Origin: Acetitomaculum ruminis DSM 5522
GTDB lineage: Bacteria; Bacillota; Clostridia; Lachnospirales; Lachnospiraceae
Assembly: GCF_900112085.1 (NCBI RefSeq)
Contig: NZ_FOJY01000001.1
Span: 124,001-188,000 of the forward strand
DNA: 64,000 nt
Reading direction: 5' to 3'
Shown: positions 46,200 through 56,220 of the stretch, piece by piece
Position numbering within the stretch: the first letter of the stretch is position 1
Layout of the letters: every line of letters starts with the position of its first letter
Notes under the pieces: model-generated
Database searches by the model: none
The model's input: the letters and a program-made list of their open reading frames with translations, nothing else
What the model was told of the DNA's origin: nothing
Program-made: the position numbers and the translations under genes

Positions 46200-46266
46200 C
46201 ATTGTTTTTAACAGCATATAGGATAATACCTGTTATATACTTGAAATTTAATTTCGGAGGTTTTAA

Positions 46267-47286
46267 ATGAAGGAAAAATTAGAACAGATTAAAGAAGAAG
46301 CTTTTAAGCAGATTGCTGAATCTAAAGAGCTTTCAAAACTTAACGATGTAAGAGTAAATTTTCTTGGAAAAAAAGGTGAACTTACAGCAGTTTTAAAGGG
46401 TATGAAGAATGTTTCTGCAGAAGACAGACCAAAGATAGGTCAGTTGGTTAACGAAACGAGAAGTATTATTGAAACAAAGTTAGAAGAGACAAAAAAAGCG
46501 TTAGAAGAAGCAGAATTAGAGTTACGACTTAAAAGAGAAACCATAGATGTTACATTACCGGCAAGTAAGCCAATTACCGGACATGCTCACCCAAATCAGG
46601 TTGTTTTAGAAGAAGTGGAAGATATTTTTAGAAGCATGGGATATGAAGTGTGTGATGGTCCGGAAATAGAATACGATTATTACAATTTCGAAGCTTTAAA
46701 TATTCCTGCCAATCATCCGGCAAAGGATGAACAAGATACATTCTACATTAATAAAGATATTCTTTTAAGGACTCAGACTTCACCGGTTCAGGTAAGAGTA
46801 ATGGAAAAAGGAAAGTTACCAATTAAAATGATTGCTCCTGGTAGGGTGTTCAGATCTGACGAAGTAGATGCCACTCATTCTCCTTCTTTCCATCAGATTG
46901 AAGGAATGGTTATTGATAAAGGAATAACCTTTGCTGATCTTAAAGGAACTTTATTAGAGTTTTCAAAAAGACTTTTTGGACCGGAAACTAAAATAAAGCT
47001 TCGTCCTCATCATTTTCCGTTTACAGAACCTAGTGCAGAGGTTGATGTTTCCTGCTTCAAATGTGGAGGAAAAGGATGCCGTTTCTGTAAAGGTGAAGGC
47101 TGGATTGAGATTTTAGGTTGTGGAATGGTACATCCAAGAGTATTAGAGATGAGTGGAATTGATCCTGAGGAATATTCAGGATTTGCCTTTGGTGTAGGTC
47201 TTGAGAGAATTACACTTTTAAAATATGAAATTGATGATATGAGACTTTTATATGAAAATGATATAAGATTTTTAAATCAGTTTTAA
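46267..47286 (+). CDS. pheS: Phenylalanyl-tRNA synthetase alpha subunit
   Basis: 339 residues. N-terminal coiled coil (about 1-90), then the class II core with GHAHPNQVVLEEVEDIF, FYINKDILLRTQTSPVQVR, motif 2 PGRVFRSDEVDATHSPSFHQ and motif 3 GFAFGVGLERITLL. A zinc-like CFKCGGKGCRFC segment is seen near 260, typical of the bacterial form. The ATG follows GGAGGT. It is under T-box control and followed by pheT after 49 bases. Confidence 0.98.
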   Translation: MKEKLEQIKEEAFKQIAESKELSKLNDVRVNFLGKKGELTAVLKGMKNVSAEDRPKIGQLVNETRSIIETKLEETKKALEEAELELRLKRETIDVTLPASKPITGHAHPNQVVLEEVEDIFRSMGYEVCDGPEIEYDYYNFEALNIPANHPAKDEQDTFYINKDILLRTQTSPVQVRVMEKGKLPIKMIAPGRVFRSDEVDATHSPSFHQIEGMVIDKGITFADLKGTLLEFSKRLFGPETKIKLRPHHFPFTEPSAEVDVSCFKCGGKGCRFCKGEGWIEILGCGMVHPRVLEMSGIDPEEYSGFAFGVGLERITLLKYEIDDMRLLYENDIRFLNQF

Positions 47287-47335
47287 TTATTTAAGACTAT
47301 ATCTTATGAGATTTGCAAGGAGGATAAATAAGTAG

Positions 47336-49759
47336 ATGATTACATCATATAAATGGATAAAAGATCTTGTTCCCGGATTAGAGGCTACTCCAAAGGATTA
47401 TGTAGATGCCATGACACTTTCGGGTTCAAAAGTTGAAGGGTTTAAAAATTTAGATGAAGATCTTGAAAATATAGTTATAGGAAAAGTATTAAAAATCGAA
47501 AAGCATCCTGATGCGGACAAGCTTGTTATATGTCAGGTTGACATAGGAAAAGATGAAGCAATACAAATCGTAACAGGTGCTCCAAATGTAGTAGAAGGAT
47601 GTATAGTTCCTGTTGTTTTAGACGGCGGAAGAGTTGCCGGAGGACATGATGGAAAGATTACACCTGGTGGAGTAAAGATTAAAAAGGGTAAATTAAGAGG
47701 AGTTGAATCCAATGGAATGATGTGTTCCATACAGGAATTGGGTTCCACTACAGATATGTATCCTGATGCTTGTGAAGATGGTTTATATATTTTACCAGAG
47801 GATGCTCCTATAGGTGATAGTGCTCCTAAATATTTGGGACTTGATGATACTATAGTAGAATATGAAATAACATCAAACAGGGTAGACTGTTTTAGCGTAA
47901 TAGGAATTGCCAGAGAGGCAGCTGCCACATTCAATAAAGAATTAAAAGCACCGGTAGTTAAAGAAACAGGAAACAGCGAAGATGTAAATGACTACATTAA
48001 GGTTCAAATTCAGGATAAGGATTTATGCAGAAGATATACAGCAAGAGTAGTTAAAAATATAAAAATTGCTCCGTCACCTGTATGGATGCAAAGAAGACTG
48101 GCTGCCCAGGGTATAAGACCTATTAATAATATTGTAGACATTACAAACTATGTAATGGAGGAGTTTGGTCAGCCAATGCATGCCTATGACCTCAATACCA
48201 TTGAAGATAGACAGATAATCGTAAAAAGAGCCGAAAATGGTGATACATTTACAACTCTTGATGGACAGGAAAGAAAACTAGATGATACTGTGCTTATGAT
48301 TTGCGATGGTAAAAAACCGGTTGGTATTGCTGGAATCATGGGTGGAGAAAATTCAATGATTACAGATGATGTTAAGGAAATGCTTTTTGAAGCAGCTTGT
48401 TTTGACGGTACAAATATCAGGCTTTCCAGTAAAAAAGTCGGATTAAGAACAGATGCATCATCAAAATTTGAGAAAGGCCTTGACCCGAATTTAGCTATTT
48501 TAGCTATTAATCGTGCCTGCCAGTTAATAGAAGAATTAGGAGCAGGAGAAGTAATTGGTGGAGTTGTAGATGTTTACCCTGATAAAAAAGAGGGAAACAG
48601 AGTAAAATTTGACGCAGATAAGATTAATAAACTTCTTGGAACAGATATTTCAAAAGAAACAATGCTTTCTTACTTTGATAAACTCGAATTAGGTTTTGAC
48701 GAAAATACAAGCGAAGTAATAGTTCCATCCTGGAGACAGGATCTTTTATGTCAGGCAGATATAGCAGAGGAAGTAGCAAGATTTTTCGGATATGCAAATA
48801 TTCCATCATCAATACCTGGAAATTCAGCTATGAGCGAAGCTGTTCCTTTATATCAGAAAGTTAAAAAAATAGCTGGAAAGGTAGCACGTATAAACGGATT
48901 CTCCCAGGGAATGACCTATTCTTTTGAAAGTCCAAAAGTTTTTGATAAACTGCTTATTCCTGAGGATTCAGATTATAGAAAAGCAATAGTGATTTCCAAT
49001 CCTTTAGGAGAGGATTTTTCCATTATGAGAACGATTTCTTTAAATGGAATGCTTAATTCACTTTCCTTAAACTATAACAGAAGAAATGAAAATGTAAGAC
49101 TTTACGAGCTTGGAAATATATATATAGCAGATAAACTTCCACTTGTAAAAAATCTTCCTGATGAAAGAATGCAATTTACTTTAGGTATGTATGGACAGGG
49201 TGATTTCTTTGTGATGAAATCGGTTGTAGAAGAATTTTTCCATACCTTAGGTTTAAAGAAAAAGACCATATATTTGCCGGATGCCGACCTTCCGTTCCTT
49301 CATCCTGGTAGAAAAGCAGCTATTCAGTATAACGGTAAAAACCTTGGTTTTATAGGAGAAGTACATCCAAAGGTTCTTTCAAATTATGAAATAAAAGACA
49401 GAGCCTATGTTGCTGTAATTGACCTTAAAACAATTGAAGAATTTGTTGATTTTGATGTTAAATATGTGGGCGTACCAAAATATCCTGCTGTTACAAGAGA
49501 TATAAGTCTTGTAGTTCCAAAGGAAATCTATGCAGGAGAAATAGAAGATATTATTGAATCAAAAGGCGGAAAGATGTTAGAATCATACGCATTATTTGAT
49601 ATATATGAGGGAGCACAGATTAAGGCAGGTTTTAAATCACTTGCTTATACTTTGACTTTCAGGTCATCTGAAAATACTCTTAAAGACGATGATATCGCTC
49701 CGGCAATGAAAAAAATTATCACTTCATTGGAAGAAAAAAATATTGAATTAAGAAAATAA
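47336..49759 (+). CDS. pheT: Phenylalanyl-tRNA synthetase beta subunit
   Basis: 807 residues. The N-terminal EMAP/tRNA-binding-like domain (about 40-150), the B3/4 editing domain (about 210-380, with RPINNIVDITNYVMEEFGQPMHAYD), B5 (about 400-480) and the C-terminal FDX-ACB anticodon-binding domain (VPKYPAVTRDISLVVPK to the end) are all present. Forms the alpha2-beta2 synthetase. AAGGAGG is 12 bases before ATG. Confidence 0.98.
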   Translation: MITSYKWIKDLVPGLEATPKDYVDAMTLSGSKVEGFKNLDEDLENIVIGKVLKIEKHPDADKLVICQVDIGKDEAIQIVTGAPNVVEGCIVPVVLDGGRVAGGHDGKITPGGVKIKKGKLRGVESNGMMCSIQELGSTTDMYPDACEDGLYILPEDAPIGDSAPKYLGLDDTIVEYEITSNRVDCFSVIGIAREAAATFNKELKAPVVKETGNSEDVNDYIKVQIQDKDLCRRYTARVVKNIKIAPSPVWMQRRLAAQGIRPINNIVDITNYVMEEFGQPMHAYDLNTIEDRQIIVKRAENGDTFTTLDGQERKLDDTVLMICDGKKPVGIAGIMGGENSMITDDVKEMLFEAACFDGTNIRLSSKKVGLRTDASSKFEKGLDPNLAILAINRACQLIEELGAGEVIGGVVDVYPDKKEGNRVKFDADKINKLLGTDISKETMLSYFDKLELGFDENTSEVIVPSWRQDLLCQADIAEEVARFFGYANIPSSIPGNSAMSEAVPLYQKVKKIAGKVARINGFSQGMTYSFESPKVFDKLLIPEDSDYRKAIVISNPLGEDFSIMRTISLNGMLNSLSLNYNRRNENVRLYELGNIYIADKLPLVKNLPDERMQFTLGMYGQGDFFVMKSVVEEFFHTLGLKKKTIYLPDADLPFLHPGRKAAIQYNGKNLGFIGEVHPKVLSNYEIKDRAYVAVIDLKTIEEFVDFDVKYVGVPKYPAVTRDISLVVPKEIYAGEIEDIIESKGGKMLESYALFDIYEGAQIKAGFKSLAYTLTFRSSENTLKDDDIAPAMKKIITSLEEKNIELRK

Positions 49760-49768
49760 TAAAAATTT

Positions 49769-49821
49769 ATAGTCGTAAGGGACTTTTTAATAAAAGAATT
49801 TGTTAAGGAGTCCTGACTATT
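49769..49821 (+). terminator. Probable terminator of pheST
   Basis: TAGTC then GGGACTT pairs with AAGGAGTCC then GACTA across a ~22-base loop, followed by TTTTAA. Imperfect, moderate confidence. Confidence 0.5.
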
Positions 49822-49827
49822 TTAACC

Positions 49828-49856
49828 TTGACGATTTGACGGTTTAAAGTTATACA
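49828..49856 (+). promoter_or_regulatory. Probable promoter of the ABC importer operon
   Basis: TTGACG (49828-49833) and TATACA (49851-49856), spacing 17; a second TTGACG at 49836 is mis-spaced. Confidence 0.5.
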
Positions 49857-49930
49857 CTAATAACAATTTAAAACGTTGTATCAATAAAACATAAAAATAA
49901 CACAATGGTAAAAAAGGAAGGAGTAAACAA

Positions 49931-50953
49931 ATGAAGAAAAAATTATTATTATTAACCTTATGTGTAACTATGGCACTTTCGTTAGTAGCTTGTACAAGCT
50001 CATCATCAGATTCAAAAGATAAGGCAACAAGTAATAAAGAAACAGCTAAAGATGATGATGCTTCTGAAAATACTTATAAAATTGGTATTTGTCAGTTGGT
50101 TCAGCATGAAGCATTAGATGCTGCAACAAAGGGATTTGAAGATGCCTTAAAAGAAAAACTTGGTGACCGAGTTACCTTTGATGAACAAAATGCTCAGGGT
50201 GATTCCGCAACATGTTCAACAATTGTCAACTCTTTTGTATCTGACGGAGTTGATTTGATTTTAGCAAATGCAACAGCACCACTTCAGACTGCTGCAGCAG
50301 CTACATCTGATATACCAATTCTTGGAACCAGTATTACAGATTATGCAACAGCCCTTGATATTAAGGACTGGAAAGGTGTTACCGGAAAAAATATTTCAGG
50401 AACAAGTGACCTTGCACCTTTATCAGATCAGGCACAAATGTTAAAAGAATTATTTCCGGATGCAAAAAATGTAGGACTTTTATATTGTTCAGCAGAAGCA
50501 AATTCTGAATATCAGGTAGAAGTAATTACAAAAGAGCTGGAAGATTTAGGATATAAGTGTCAGCCATATTCTTTCACAGATTCAAATGACATAGCTACAG
50601 TAGCAAAAAATGCAGTAGACAGTTCAGATGTTATTTACATACCAACAGATAACACAGCAGCTTCAAATACACAGGTAATTAACAATATTGCTCAGGAAGC
50701 AAAAGTTCCTATCATTGCCGGAGAAGAGGGTATTTGCAAAGGATGTGGTATAGCGACACTTTCAATCAGTTATTATGACCTTGGTTATCAAACAGGTATA
50801 ATGGCTTATGATGTATTGGAAAACAATGAAGATGTATCAAAAATGGAAGTTCAAACTGCATCAGAAGTAACAAAAGAATACAATCCTGACATTGCAAAAA
50901 CTCTTGGAATAGATATTCCTGATGAGTATAAAGCTTTAGATATGTCAGAATAG
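49931..50953 (+). CDS. ABC importer substrate-binding lipoprotein (TrpX/ABC_sub_bind family)
   Basis: 340 residues. MKKKLLLLTLCVTMALSLVAC is a lipoprotein signal. A Ser/Lys/Asp linker precedes an alpha/beta two-lobe binding protein of the ABC_sub_bind family (GICQLVQHEALDAATKGFEDAL, ANATAPLQTAAAATSDIPILGTSITD). Family members bind amino-acid-like ligands, including aromatic ones in characterised cases; the ligand here is not defined. It heads a three-gene unit (lipoprotein, permease, ATPase). The nearness to pheST could fit an aromatic substrate but is no proof. Confidence 0.92.
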   Translation: MKKKLLLLTLCVTMALSLVACTSSSSDSKDKATSNKETAKDDDASENTYKIGICQLVQHEALDAATKGFEDALKEKLGDRVTFDEQNAQGDSATCSTIVNSFVSDGVDLILANATAPLQTAAAATSDIPILGTSITDYATALDIKDWKGVTGKNISGTSDLAPLSDQAQMLKELFPDAKNVGLLYCSAEANSEYQVEVITKELEDLGYKCQPYSFTDSNDIATVAKNAVDSSDVIYIPTDNTAASNTQVINNIAQEAKVPIIAGEEGICKGCGIATLSISYYDLGYQTGIMAYDVLENNEDVSKMEVQTASEVTKEYNPDIAKTLGIDIPDEYKALDMSE

Positions 50954-51008
50954 ACATAAAATAAGCCTTCGCTTTAATATATGATTTGGATGAATTGGAG
51001 GATTAACT

Positions 51009-51929
51009 TTGGCAACTTTAATAAATGCAATGCCTGGAGCCATAGCCCAGGGACTTATTTGGGGTATTATGGCAATAGGTGTCTATCTTACATTTAAGAT
51101 ACTAGATGTTGCAGATTTGACTGTAGACGGCACCATGAGTCTTGGTGGAGCTGTTTGTGTAGTAGCTGTAATGAATGGACAAAACATCTGGGTAGCTATG
51201 GCTCTAGCTGTAATTGCAGGCATGCTTGCCGGTTTTGTAACCGGAATATTTAATACATTCATGGGAATACCTGTCCTTTTAGCAAGTATTCTTACTCAGT
51301 TAGGTCTGTATTCTATCAATTTAAAAATATTAGGAAAAGCAAATCAGGCCTTAAGTGTAGACAATTATGACCTACTGGTATCTCTTAGATATATAAAAGA
51401 TGTTCCTTTCATAAAAAATACAATTTTTGTTGTTTCTGTTTTAATTATTGCAATAATTGCAATTTTATATTGGTTTTTTGGGACAGAAAGAGGATGCTCC
51501 ATCCGGGCTACAGGGTGTAACCCGGAAATGAGTAGAGCACAGGGAATAAATACTAAGTTAAATACCATACTTGGATTAATGATATCTAATGGTTTAGTAG
51601 GCTTAGCTAGTGCTTTATATGCACAGTACCAGGGATTTGCTGATGTGAATTCTGGAAGAGGGGCTATTGTAATTGGGCTGGCAGCTGTTATAATAGGAGG
51701 TGTAATATTTGACAGAATTTTCCATAACTTCGCCTTAAAGCTGTTTGCAGTGGGGCTTGGTGCCATTATTTACTATGTGGTATTACAGGTTGTAATCTGG
51801 AGAGGATTTGACACAGACCTTTTAAAACTTCTGTCTTCTTTAGTAGTGGCGGTATTTCTTGCCTTTCCATATTGGAAAAAGAAGTACTTTAAGAAAACAA
51901 TCACTAAGAAGGGAGTAGCAGATGCTTAA
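51009..51929 (+). CDS. ABC importer permease
   Basis: 306 residues with about eight to nine membrane segments, in the BPD_transp_2 (branched-chain/sugar-type) permease family. TTG start seven bases after GGAGG. Conserved cytoplasmic loop GCNPEMSRAQGIN matches the coupling-helix region. It overlaps the ATPase gene by eight bases. Confidence 0.93.
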   Translation: MATLINAMPGAIAQGLIWGIMAIGVYLTFKILDVADLTVDGTMSLGGAVCVVAVMNGQNIWVAMALAVIAGMLAGFVTGIFNTFMGIPVLLASILTQLGLYSINLKILGKANQALSVDNYDLLVSLRYIKDVPFIKNTIFVVSVLIIAIIAILYWFFGTERGCSIRATGCNPEMSRAQGINTKLNTILGLMISNGLVGLASALYAQYQGFADVNSGRGAIVIGLAAVIIGGVIFDRIFHNFALKLFAVGLGAIIYYVVLQVVIWRGFDTDLLKLLSSLVVAVFLAFPYWKKKYFKKTITKKGVADA

Positions 51930-52716
51930 GGTAAGTAATATTCATAAAACATTTAATATTGGAACAATAAATGAAAAAACCGCTTTAAATGGACTGTCTT
52001 TACAGTTAAATGAAGGGGATTTTGTTACAGTTATTGGTGGTAATGGCGCTGGAAAGTCTACATTATTAAACGCAATTGCTGGCGTATGGGAGGTAGATTC
52101 TGGTAAAATAGAAATCGACAATGCAGATGTCACAAAAATGCCTGAACATAAAAGAGCAAGATTTCTGGGAAGAGTATTTCAGGATCCCATGATGGGAACA
52201 GCTGCTACTCTTGGAATAGATGAAAATCTTGCTTTGGCTTCAAGAAGGGGTAAACCTAGAGGCTTAAGAAGCGGTATAACAAGAAAAGAAAGAGAAAAAT
52301 ACAAAGAACTCTTAAAAGTTCTTGATTTAGGTCTGGAGGATAGAATAACCTCTAAAGTAGGTCTTTTATCAGGCGGTCAAAGACAGGCCGTTACCTTGTT
52401 GATGGCTACTCTTCAAAAACCCAGGTTGTTGCTTTTAGATGAGCACACAGCTGCTTTAGACCCTAAAACTGCTGAAAAAGTATTACAAACTACAAATATG
52501 ATGGTGGAAAAAGATCATCTTACAACTCTTATGATAACTCATAATATGCATGACGCTATTGCAAATGGAAACAGGCTTATCATGTTAAATTCAGGTAAGG
52601 TAATACTTGATATATCAGGCGAGGAGAAAAAGAAACTGACTGTAGATGATTTATTAGAAAAATTTGCTATAGCCAGCGGAGAAGAATTTACTAGTGACAG
52701 AGCTTTATTGTCGTAA
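51922..52716 (+). CDS. ABC importer ATP-binding protein
   Basis: 264 residues: Walker A GGNGAGKST, Q-loop FQDPMMG, signature LLSGGQRQA, Walker B LLLLDEHTAALD and the H-switch ITHNMHDA. It drives the importer of the two preceding genes. ATG overlaps the permease end, typical of a translationally coupled unit. Confidence 0.97.
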   Translation: MLKVSNIHKTFNIGTINEKTALNGLSLQLNEGDFVTVIGGNGAGKSTLLNAIAGVWEVDSGKIEIDNADVTKMPEHKRARFLGRVFQDPMMGTAATLGIDENLALASRRGKPRGLRSGITRKEREKYKELLKVLDLGLEDRITSKVGLLSGGQRQAVTLLMATLQKPRLLLLDEHTAALDPKTAEKVLQTTNMMVEKDHLTTLMITHNMHDAIANGNRLIMLNSGKVILDISGEEKKKLTVDDLLEKFAIASGEEFTSDRALLS

Positions 52717-52877
52717 TGAATTGAGATTTAGATTACTTTATCGGATTTGATTAACTTATCTGATGTTTATCATGGAACATATCCGTTTCAGAGTTCTTGC
52801 TTGTAATTTAAATCCAAACATAGTGATTATGATTTATATATTAATCGCTAAATATATTTTTAGGAGAAAAAGAGAAA

Positions 52878-53957
52878 ATGAAAAAAACGTTAAAGAAAAC
52901 ATTATTAGTATTGGTAGCTGTATTTGGCTTATTTGCCGCTTTATCAATTACATCAAATGCAAAAACCGTTAACAAAGGTAGTTTAACATCAGGAAAAAGA
53001 GTAAATGTTATTGATTATAACAGTTATTATCAGAATGAAAATTATAAAAATGAATACAAATATAAGATAACTGTTAAAAAAGCAGGTATAGCAACTTTTA
53101 GTGGATGCTCAAACGCCAGTTTTTACGGAAACCTTTGTAATTCAAAAGGTGTTGCTTTAAGTACCTATAGTCATAATATTTCAAATACTTATGGTGGAAA
53201 ACTTCAGTATGCTGTTAAAAAGGGTACTTACTATTTTAAATTTAAAGTAAGCTCATTTAATCAGGGATATGCAAGTATTGGGTATGTTTTTTCAACAGGA
53301 TCTATAAGTAACAAAAAAACAATTACAAACTACTCCCAGGATAGAAATCAATATTTCTATTATAAATTTAAAGCTAGTACAACAGGAGTAGTTACATTTA
53401 CTGCAAAATCAATTGATGGTAGTGATAGTGCTTATATGTATACTGCGTTAACAAATGCAAAGAAAATACGTATAACAGATGAAGATTATTCATCAACAAC
53501 CGGTAAATATTCATATGACAGATCAGCAACATATGGCGTTAAAAAAGGTGTAACTTATTACTTAAGAGTAAAAGCATCATCACCTGTTAAAATAGCATGT
53601 GTAAATAAATCTGTTAAGAGTAATTGTGGAAGTAAATTTTCACAGGCTAAATCTGTAAAATCAGGAAAATATACAAATGGTACTTTCATTTTAGGTAATA
53701 AAGAAACCGACTGGTATAAATTTTCAACATCAAAGAATACTATCAAATTTAAATTTGATGGAGATTTTTCAGGAAAGCTTATCTTTACAATATATAATTC
53801 TAATGGAGATGCAGTTACCTATGACAGAACAATATATGGTGATAGTTTAGATTATGCCTATAAATATTCTTCTGTAAAGAAAGGTACATACTACATCAGA
53901 GTAAGAAGAGCATCTTCTTCAACTACAGGATTATATAAAATGAGAGTGGATTACTAA
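52878..53957 (+). CDS. Secreted protein with repeated pre-peptidase (PPC)-like domains
   Basis: 359 residues. MKKTLKKTLLVLVAVFGLF with a cut after SNA is a Sec signal peptide. The mature part is rich in Tyr, Ser, Lys and Thr and contains about three beta-rich repeats, each ending with a line such as VKKGTYYFKFKV (near 112), VKKGVTYYLRVKA (near 222) and VKKGTYYIRVRRA (near 335), the typical last strands of PPC domains. No catalytic domain is attached, so it is likely a surface or matrix protein. The start is ATG 52878; AGGAG lies 11 bases upstream. Ends at its own terminator. Confidence 0.8.
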   Translation: MKKTLKKTLLVLVAVFGLFAALSITSNAKTVNKGSLTSGKRVNVIDYNSYYQNENYKNEYKYKITVKKAGIATFSGCSNASFYGNLCNSKGVALSTYSHNISNTYGGKLQYAVKKGTYYFKFKVSSFNQGYASIGYVFSTGSISNKKTITNYSQDRNQYFYYKFKASTTGVVTFTAKSIDGSDSAYMYTALTNAKKIRITDEDYSSTTGKYSYDRSATYGVKKGVTYYLRVKASSPVKIACVNKSVKSNCGSKFSQAKSVKSGKYTNGTFILGNKETDWYKFSTSKNTIKFKFDGDFSGKLIFTIYNSNGDAVTYDRTIYGDSLDYAYKYSSVKKGTYYIRVRRASSSTTGLYKMRVDY

Positions 53958-53989
53958 TCACTTTAGGCTTGTTTCCAAAATGAGTTTTG

Positions 53990-54017
53990 CCCCCTTGTTA
54001 ATTCAAGGGGGTATTTT
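53990..54017 (+). terminator. Rho-independent terminator
   Basis: CCCCCTTG and CAAGGGGG pair around TTAATT, followed by TATTTT. Confidence 0.85.
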
Positions 54018-54060
54018 AATGCCTTTTTTAAAAATAAGAAATTTTTAATATTAGTAATAA

Positions 54061-54089
54061 TTGACAATTATAATTAATTATCTTAGTAT
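54061..54089 (+). promoter_or_regulatory. Promoter of queA
   Basis: TTGACA (54061-54066) and TAGTAT (54084-54089), spacing 17. Confidence 0.6.
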
Positions 54090-54184
54090 AGAAAGTTGTA
54101 CTAAAAAAGCTTTCGATGAATTTGAAAATGTGGATGAAAATAATCTGTATTAGAAGTTTTGTAATAGAAAAGAAAGGAAAGGAA

Positions 54185-55240
54185 ATGGAAGTAAAAGATT
54201 TTGATTATGAATTGCCGGAAGAATTGATAGCACAGGATCCCCTTGAGGATCGTTCTTCAAGCAGACTCATGGTATTAAGTAAAGATAATGGCGAAATTGC
54301 TCATAGGCATTTTTATGATATATGTAATTATTTAAAGGCAGGTGACTGTCTTGTTATAAATAATACAAAGGTCATTCCGGCAAGGATTTTCGGAGTCAAA
54401 GAAGGCAGTGGTGCTCATCTTGAATTTTTGCTTTTAAAAAGAGGAGAAAATGATTGCTGGGAAACACTTGTTAAACCTGGAAAAAAGGCAAAAATCGGTA
54501 CCAAAATAGTATTTGGAGACGGTAGCTTAAAAGGTGAAATAGTTGATATAATTGAAGAAGGAAACAGAATAATAAAGTTTGAATATGACGGTATTTTTGA
54601 AGAAATTCTTGATAAACTGGGACAAATGCCGCTTCCACCTTATATTACCCATAAGCTTAAAGATAAAAACAGATACCAGACTGTATATGCAAAATATGAT
54701 GGTTCAGCAGCCGCTCCTACAGCCGGACTTCATTTCACAAAGGAATTGATTGAAAAAATTAAAAATATGGGCGTAGAAGTTGCGGAGGTTACACTCCATG
54801 TAGGACTTGGTACATTCAGACCTGTAAAAGTTGATAATGTATTAGAACATCATATGCATTCAGAGTTTTATCAAATCAATCAGTCTGAAGCAGATAAAAT
54901 TAATAAGGCAAAAAGAAATGGTGGCAGAATAATCGCTGTAGGAACAACCAGTACAAGAACCTTGGAATCTGCTGCCGATGAAAATGGCTTTTTAACGGAA
55001 AAAAGCGGCTGGACAGATATTTTTATTTATCCAGGATATAATTTTAAGATTATAGATTGTCTTATTACTAATTTCCATCTTCCTAAATCTACATTAGTTA
55101 TGCTAGTATCAGCATTAGCAGGAAGAGAACAGGTTTTAAAGGCATATGGTGAGGCCGTTAAAGAAAAATACAGGTTTTTCTCTTTTGGTGATGCAATGTT
55201 TATTACAAATGACATGTCAGAAAAGAAATTAGACAATTAG
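54185..55240 (+). CDS. queA: S-adenosylmethionine:tRNA ribosyltransferase-isomerase
   Basis: 351 residues, full length. Start is ATG 54185 after [31 protein letters not shown] is the usual QueA beginning, and the extra 23 codons from the frame's ATG at 54116 are rejected. Motifs SRLMVL, RIFGVKE and TAGLHFT are conserved. It transfers the ribosyl part of SAM to preQ1 in the anticodon loop during queuosine synthesis. tgt is not adjacent; an orphan acyltransferase gene follows. Confidence 0.96.
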   Translation: MEVKDFDYELPEELIAQDPLEDRSSSRLMVLSKDNGEIAHRHFYDICNYLKAGDCLVINNTKVIPARIFGVKEGSGAHLEFLLLKRGENDCWETLVKPGKKAKIGTKIVFGDGSLKGEIVDIIEEGNRIIKFEYDGIFEEILDKLGQMPLPPYITHKLKDKNRYQTVYAKYDGSAAAPTAGLHFTKELIEKIKNMGVEVAEVTLHVGLGTFRPVKVDNVLEHHMHSEFYQINQSEADKINKAKRNGGRIIAVGTTSTRTLESAADENGFLTEKSGWTDIFIYPGYNFKIIDCLITNFHLPKSTLVMLVSALAGREQVLKAYGEAVKEKYRFFSFGDAMFITNDMSEKKLDN

Positions 55241-55261
55241 AAAATAAAGAAGAGGTATTTT

Positions 55262-56209
55262 ATGGCAGGTAAAAATGTTTTTTTATTTGGAGGTCAGGGT
55301 AGTGCTGTCTATCAGATGGGACTTGAATTATATAATGAATATGAAGATTTCAAAAGAATAATGGATGAATTTGAGGATATTTATCAAAAAGAGATGGGGT
55401 TTTCATTATTAAATGAAATCTTTAAAAAAGAAAACAAGAAACCTTTGGATGATATAACATTTACCCATCCGGGTATATTTGCCGTAGAATACGCCTTGTT
55501 TAGTTGCCTTTCTAAAAAGATTTATCCGGATTTATTACTGGGTTCAAGTCTGGGAGAGTTTTCTTCTATGGCTGCATCCGGGATTATTTCAAAAGAAGAA
55601 GGCTTTTTGTCTGTGATTGAACAGGCAAGACTTATAAAGAATAGTCATATTAAAGGTGAACTAATATCTGTTTTCCTAAAAAAAAGAGATTTTCTTAAAT
55701 TAGAAGATGAAATAGATGCAGAAATTGTTGCAAATAATTGTAGTAAAATTCTGATTTTAGCGACTCTAAACTCTAATGAGAAAAAAGTAAAAGAATTTAT
55801 AACAAACAATAAGATGATGATTTTTGAAACCAATGTTCATTTCCCTTTTCATTCAAGTTACATTGACTCCATGAAGGAACAATTTACAGATAAGATTTCT
55901 AAAAAATTGTCACTAAAGCCCGGTAATATACCAATATTATCTTGCTCAAAAGAGTGTCAAACTTTAGAATATAAAAGGGAGGACATCTGGAATATAATTA
56001 GAAATCCAATGAATTTACCCCAAATTATAGAAAATAATATTGAAAAAAGTGATTTGATATTGGATTTAAGTCCGAATTCCATGATGGAAGTGTTTGTAAA
56101 AGATATACTGGGAAGAGATACACGCATTAAAGGTATCTGTAAAATTGCTGGAAGCAGTTTAAAAAGATTAGAAGATATATTGAATATTTATCAAAAGGAA
56201 TTTTGTTAA
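55262..56209 (+). CDS. Stand-alone acyltransferase of the malonyl-CoA:ACP transacylase / trans-AT type
   Basis: 315 residues. FabD-like fold: GGQGSAVYQMG at the N-terminus, nucleophile S96 in GSSLGEF (usually GHSxGE, so the His at the first X is Ser here), R123 in EQARLIKNS and the catalytic H197 in FPFHSSY. The N-terminal text resembles discrete AT proteins of trans-AT polyketide systems more than housekeeping FabD. No ketosynthase, ACP or PKS is in the window, so the acyl carrier partner is unknown. It lies 21 bases after queA and 11 before a small unknown gene, probably in one operon. Confidence 0.82.
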   Translation: MAGKNVFLFGGQGSAVYQMGLELYNEYEDFKRIMDEFEDIYQKEMGFSLLNEIFKKENKKPLDDITFTHPGIFAVEYALFSCLSKKIYPDLLLGSSLGEFSSMAASGIISKEEGFLSVIEQARLIKNSHIKGELISVFLKKRDFLKLEDEIDAEIVANNCSKILILATLNSNEKKVKEFITNNKMMIFETNVHFPFHSSYIDSMKEQFTDKISKKLSLKPGNIPILSCSKECQTLEYKREDIWNIIRNPMNLPQIIENNIEKSDLILDLSPNSMMEVFVKDILGRDTRIKGICKIAGSSLKRLEDILNIYQKEFC

Positions 56210-56220
56210 AGGAGGATTTT

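Larger units (their letters stand above)
45496..46266. other. Region between pckA and pheS: 6S RNA and T-box leader
   Basis: 771 bases without a protein gene. It holds the 6S RNA gene with promoter and terminator (45578-45832) and the pheST T-box leader with promoter and terminator (45885-46199). The 45496-45577 and 45833-45884 pieces show nothing further. Confidence 0.7.
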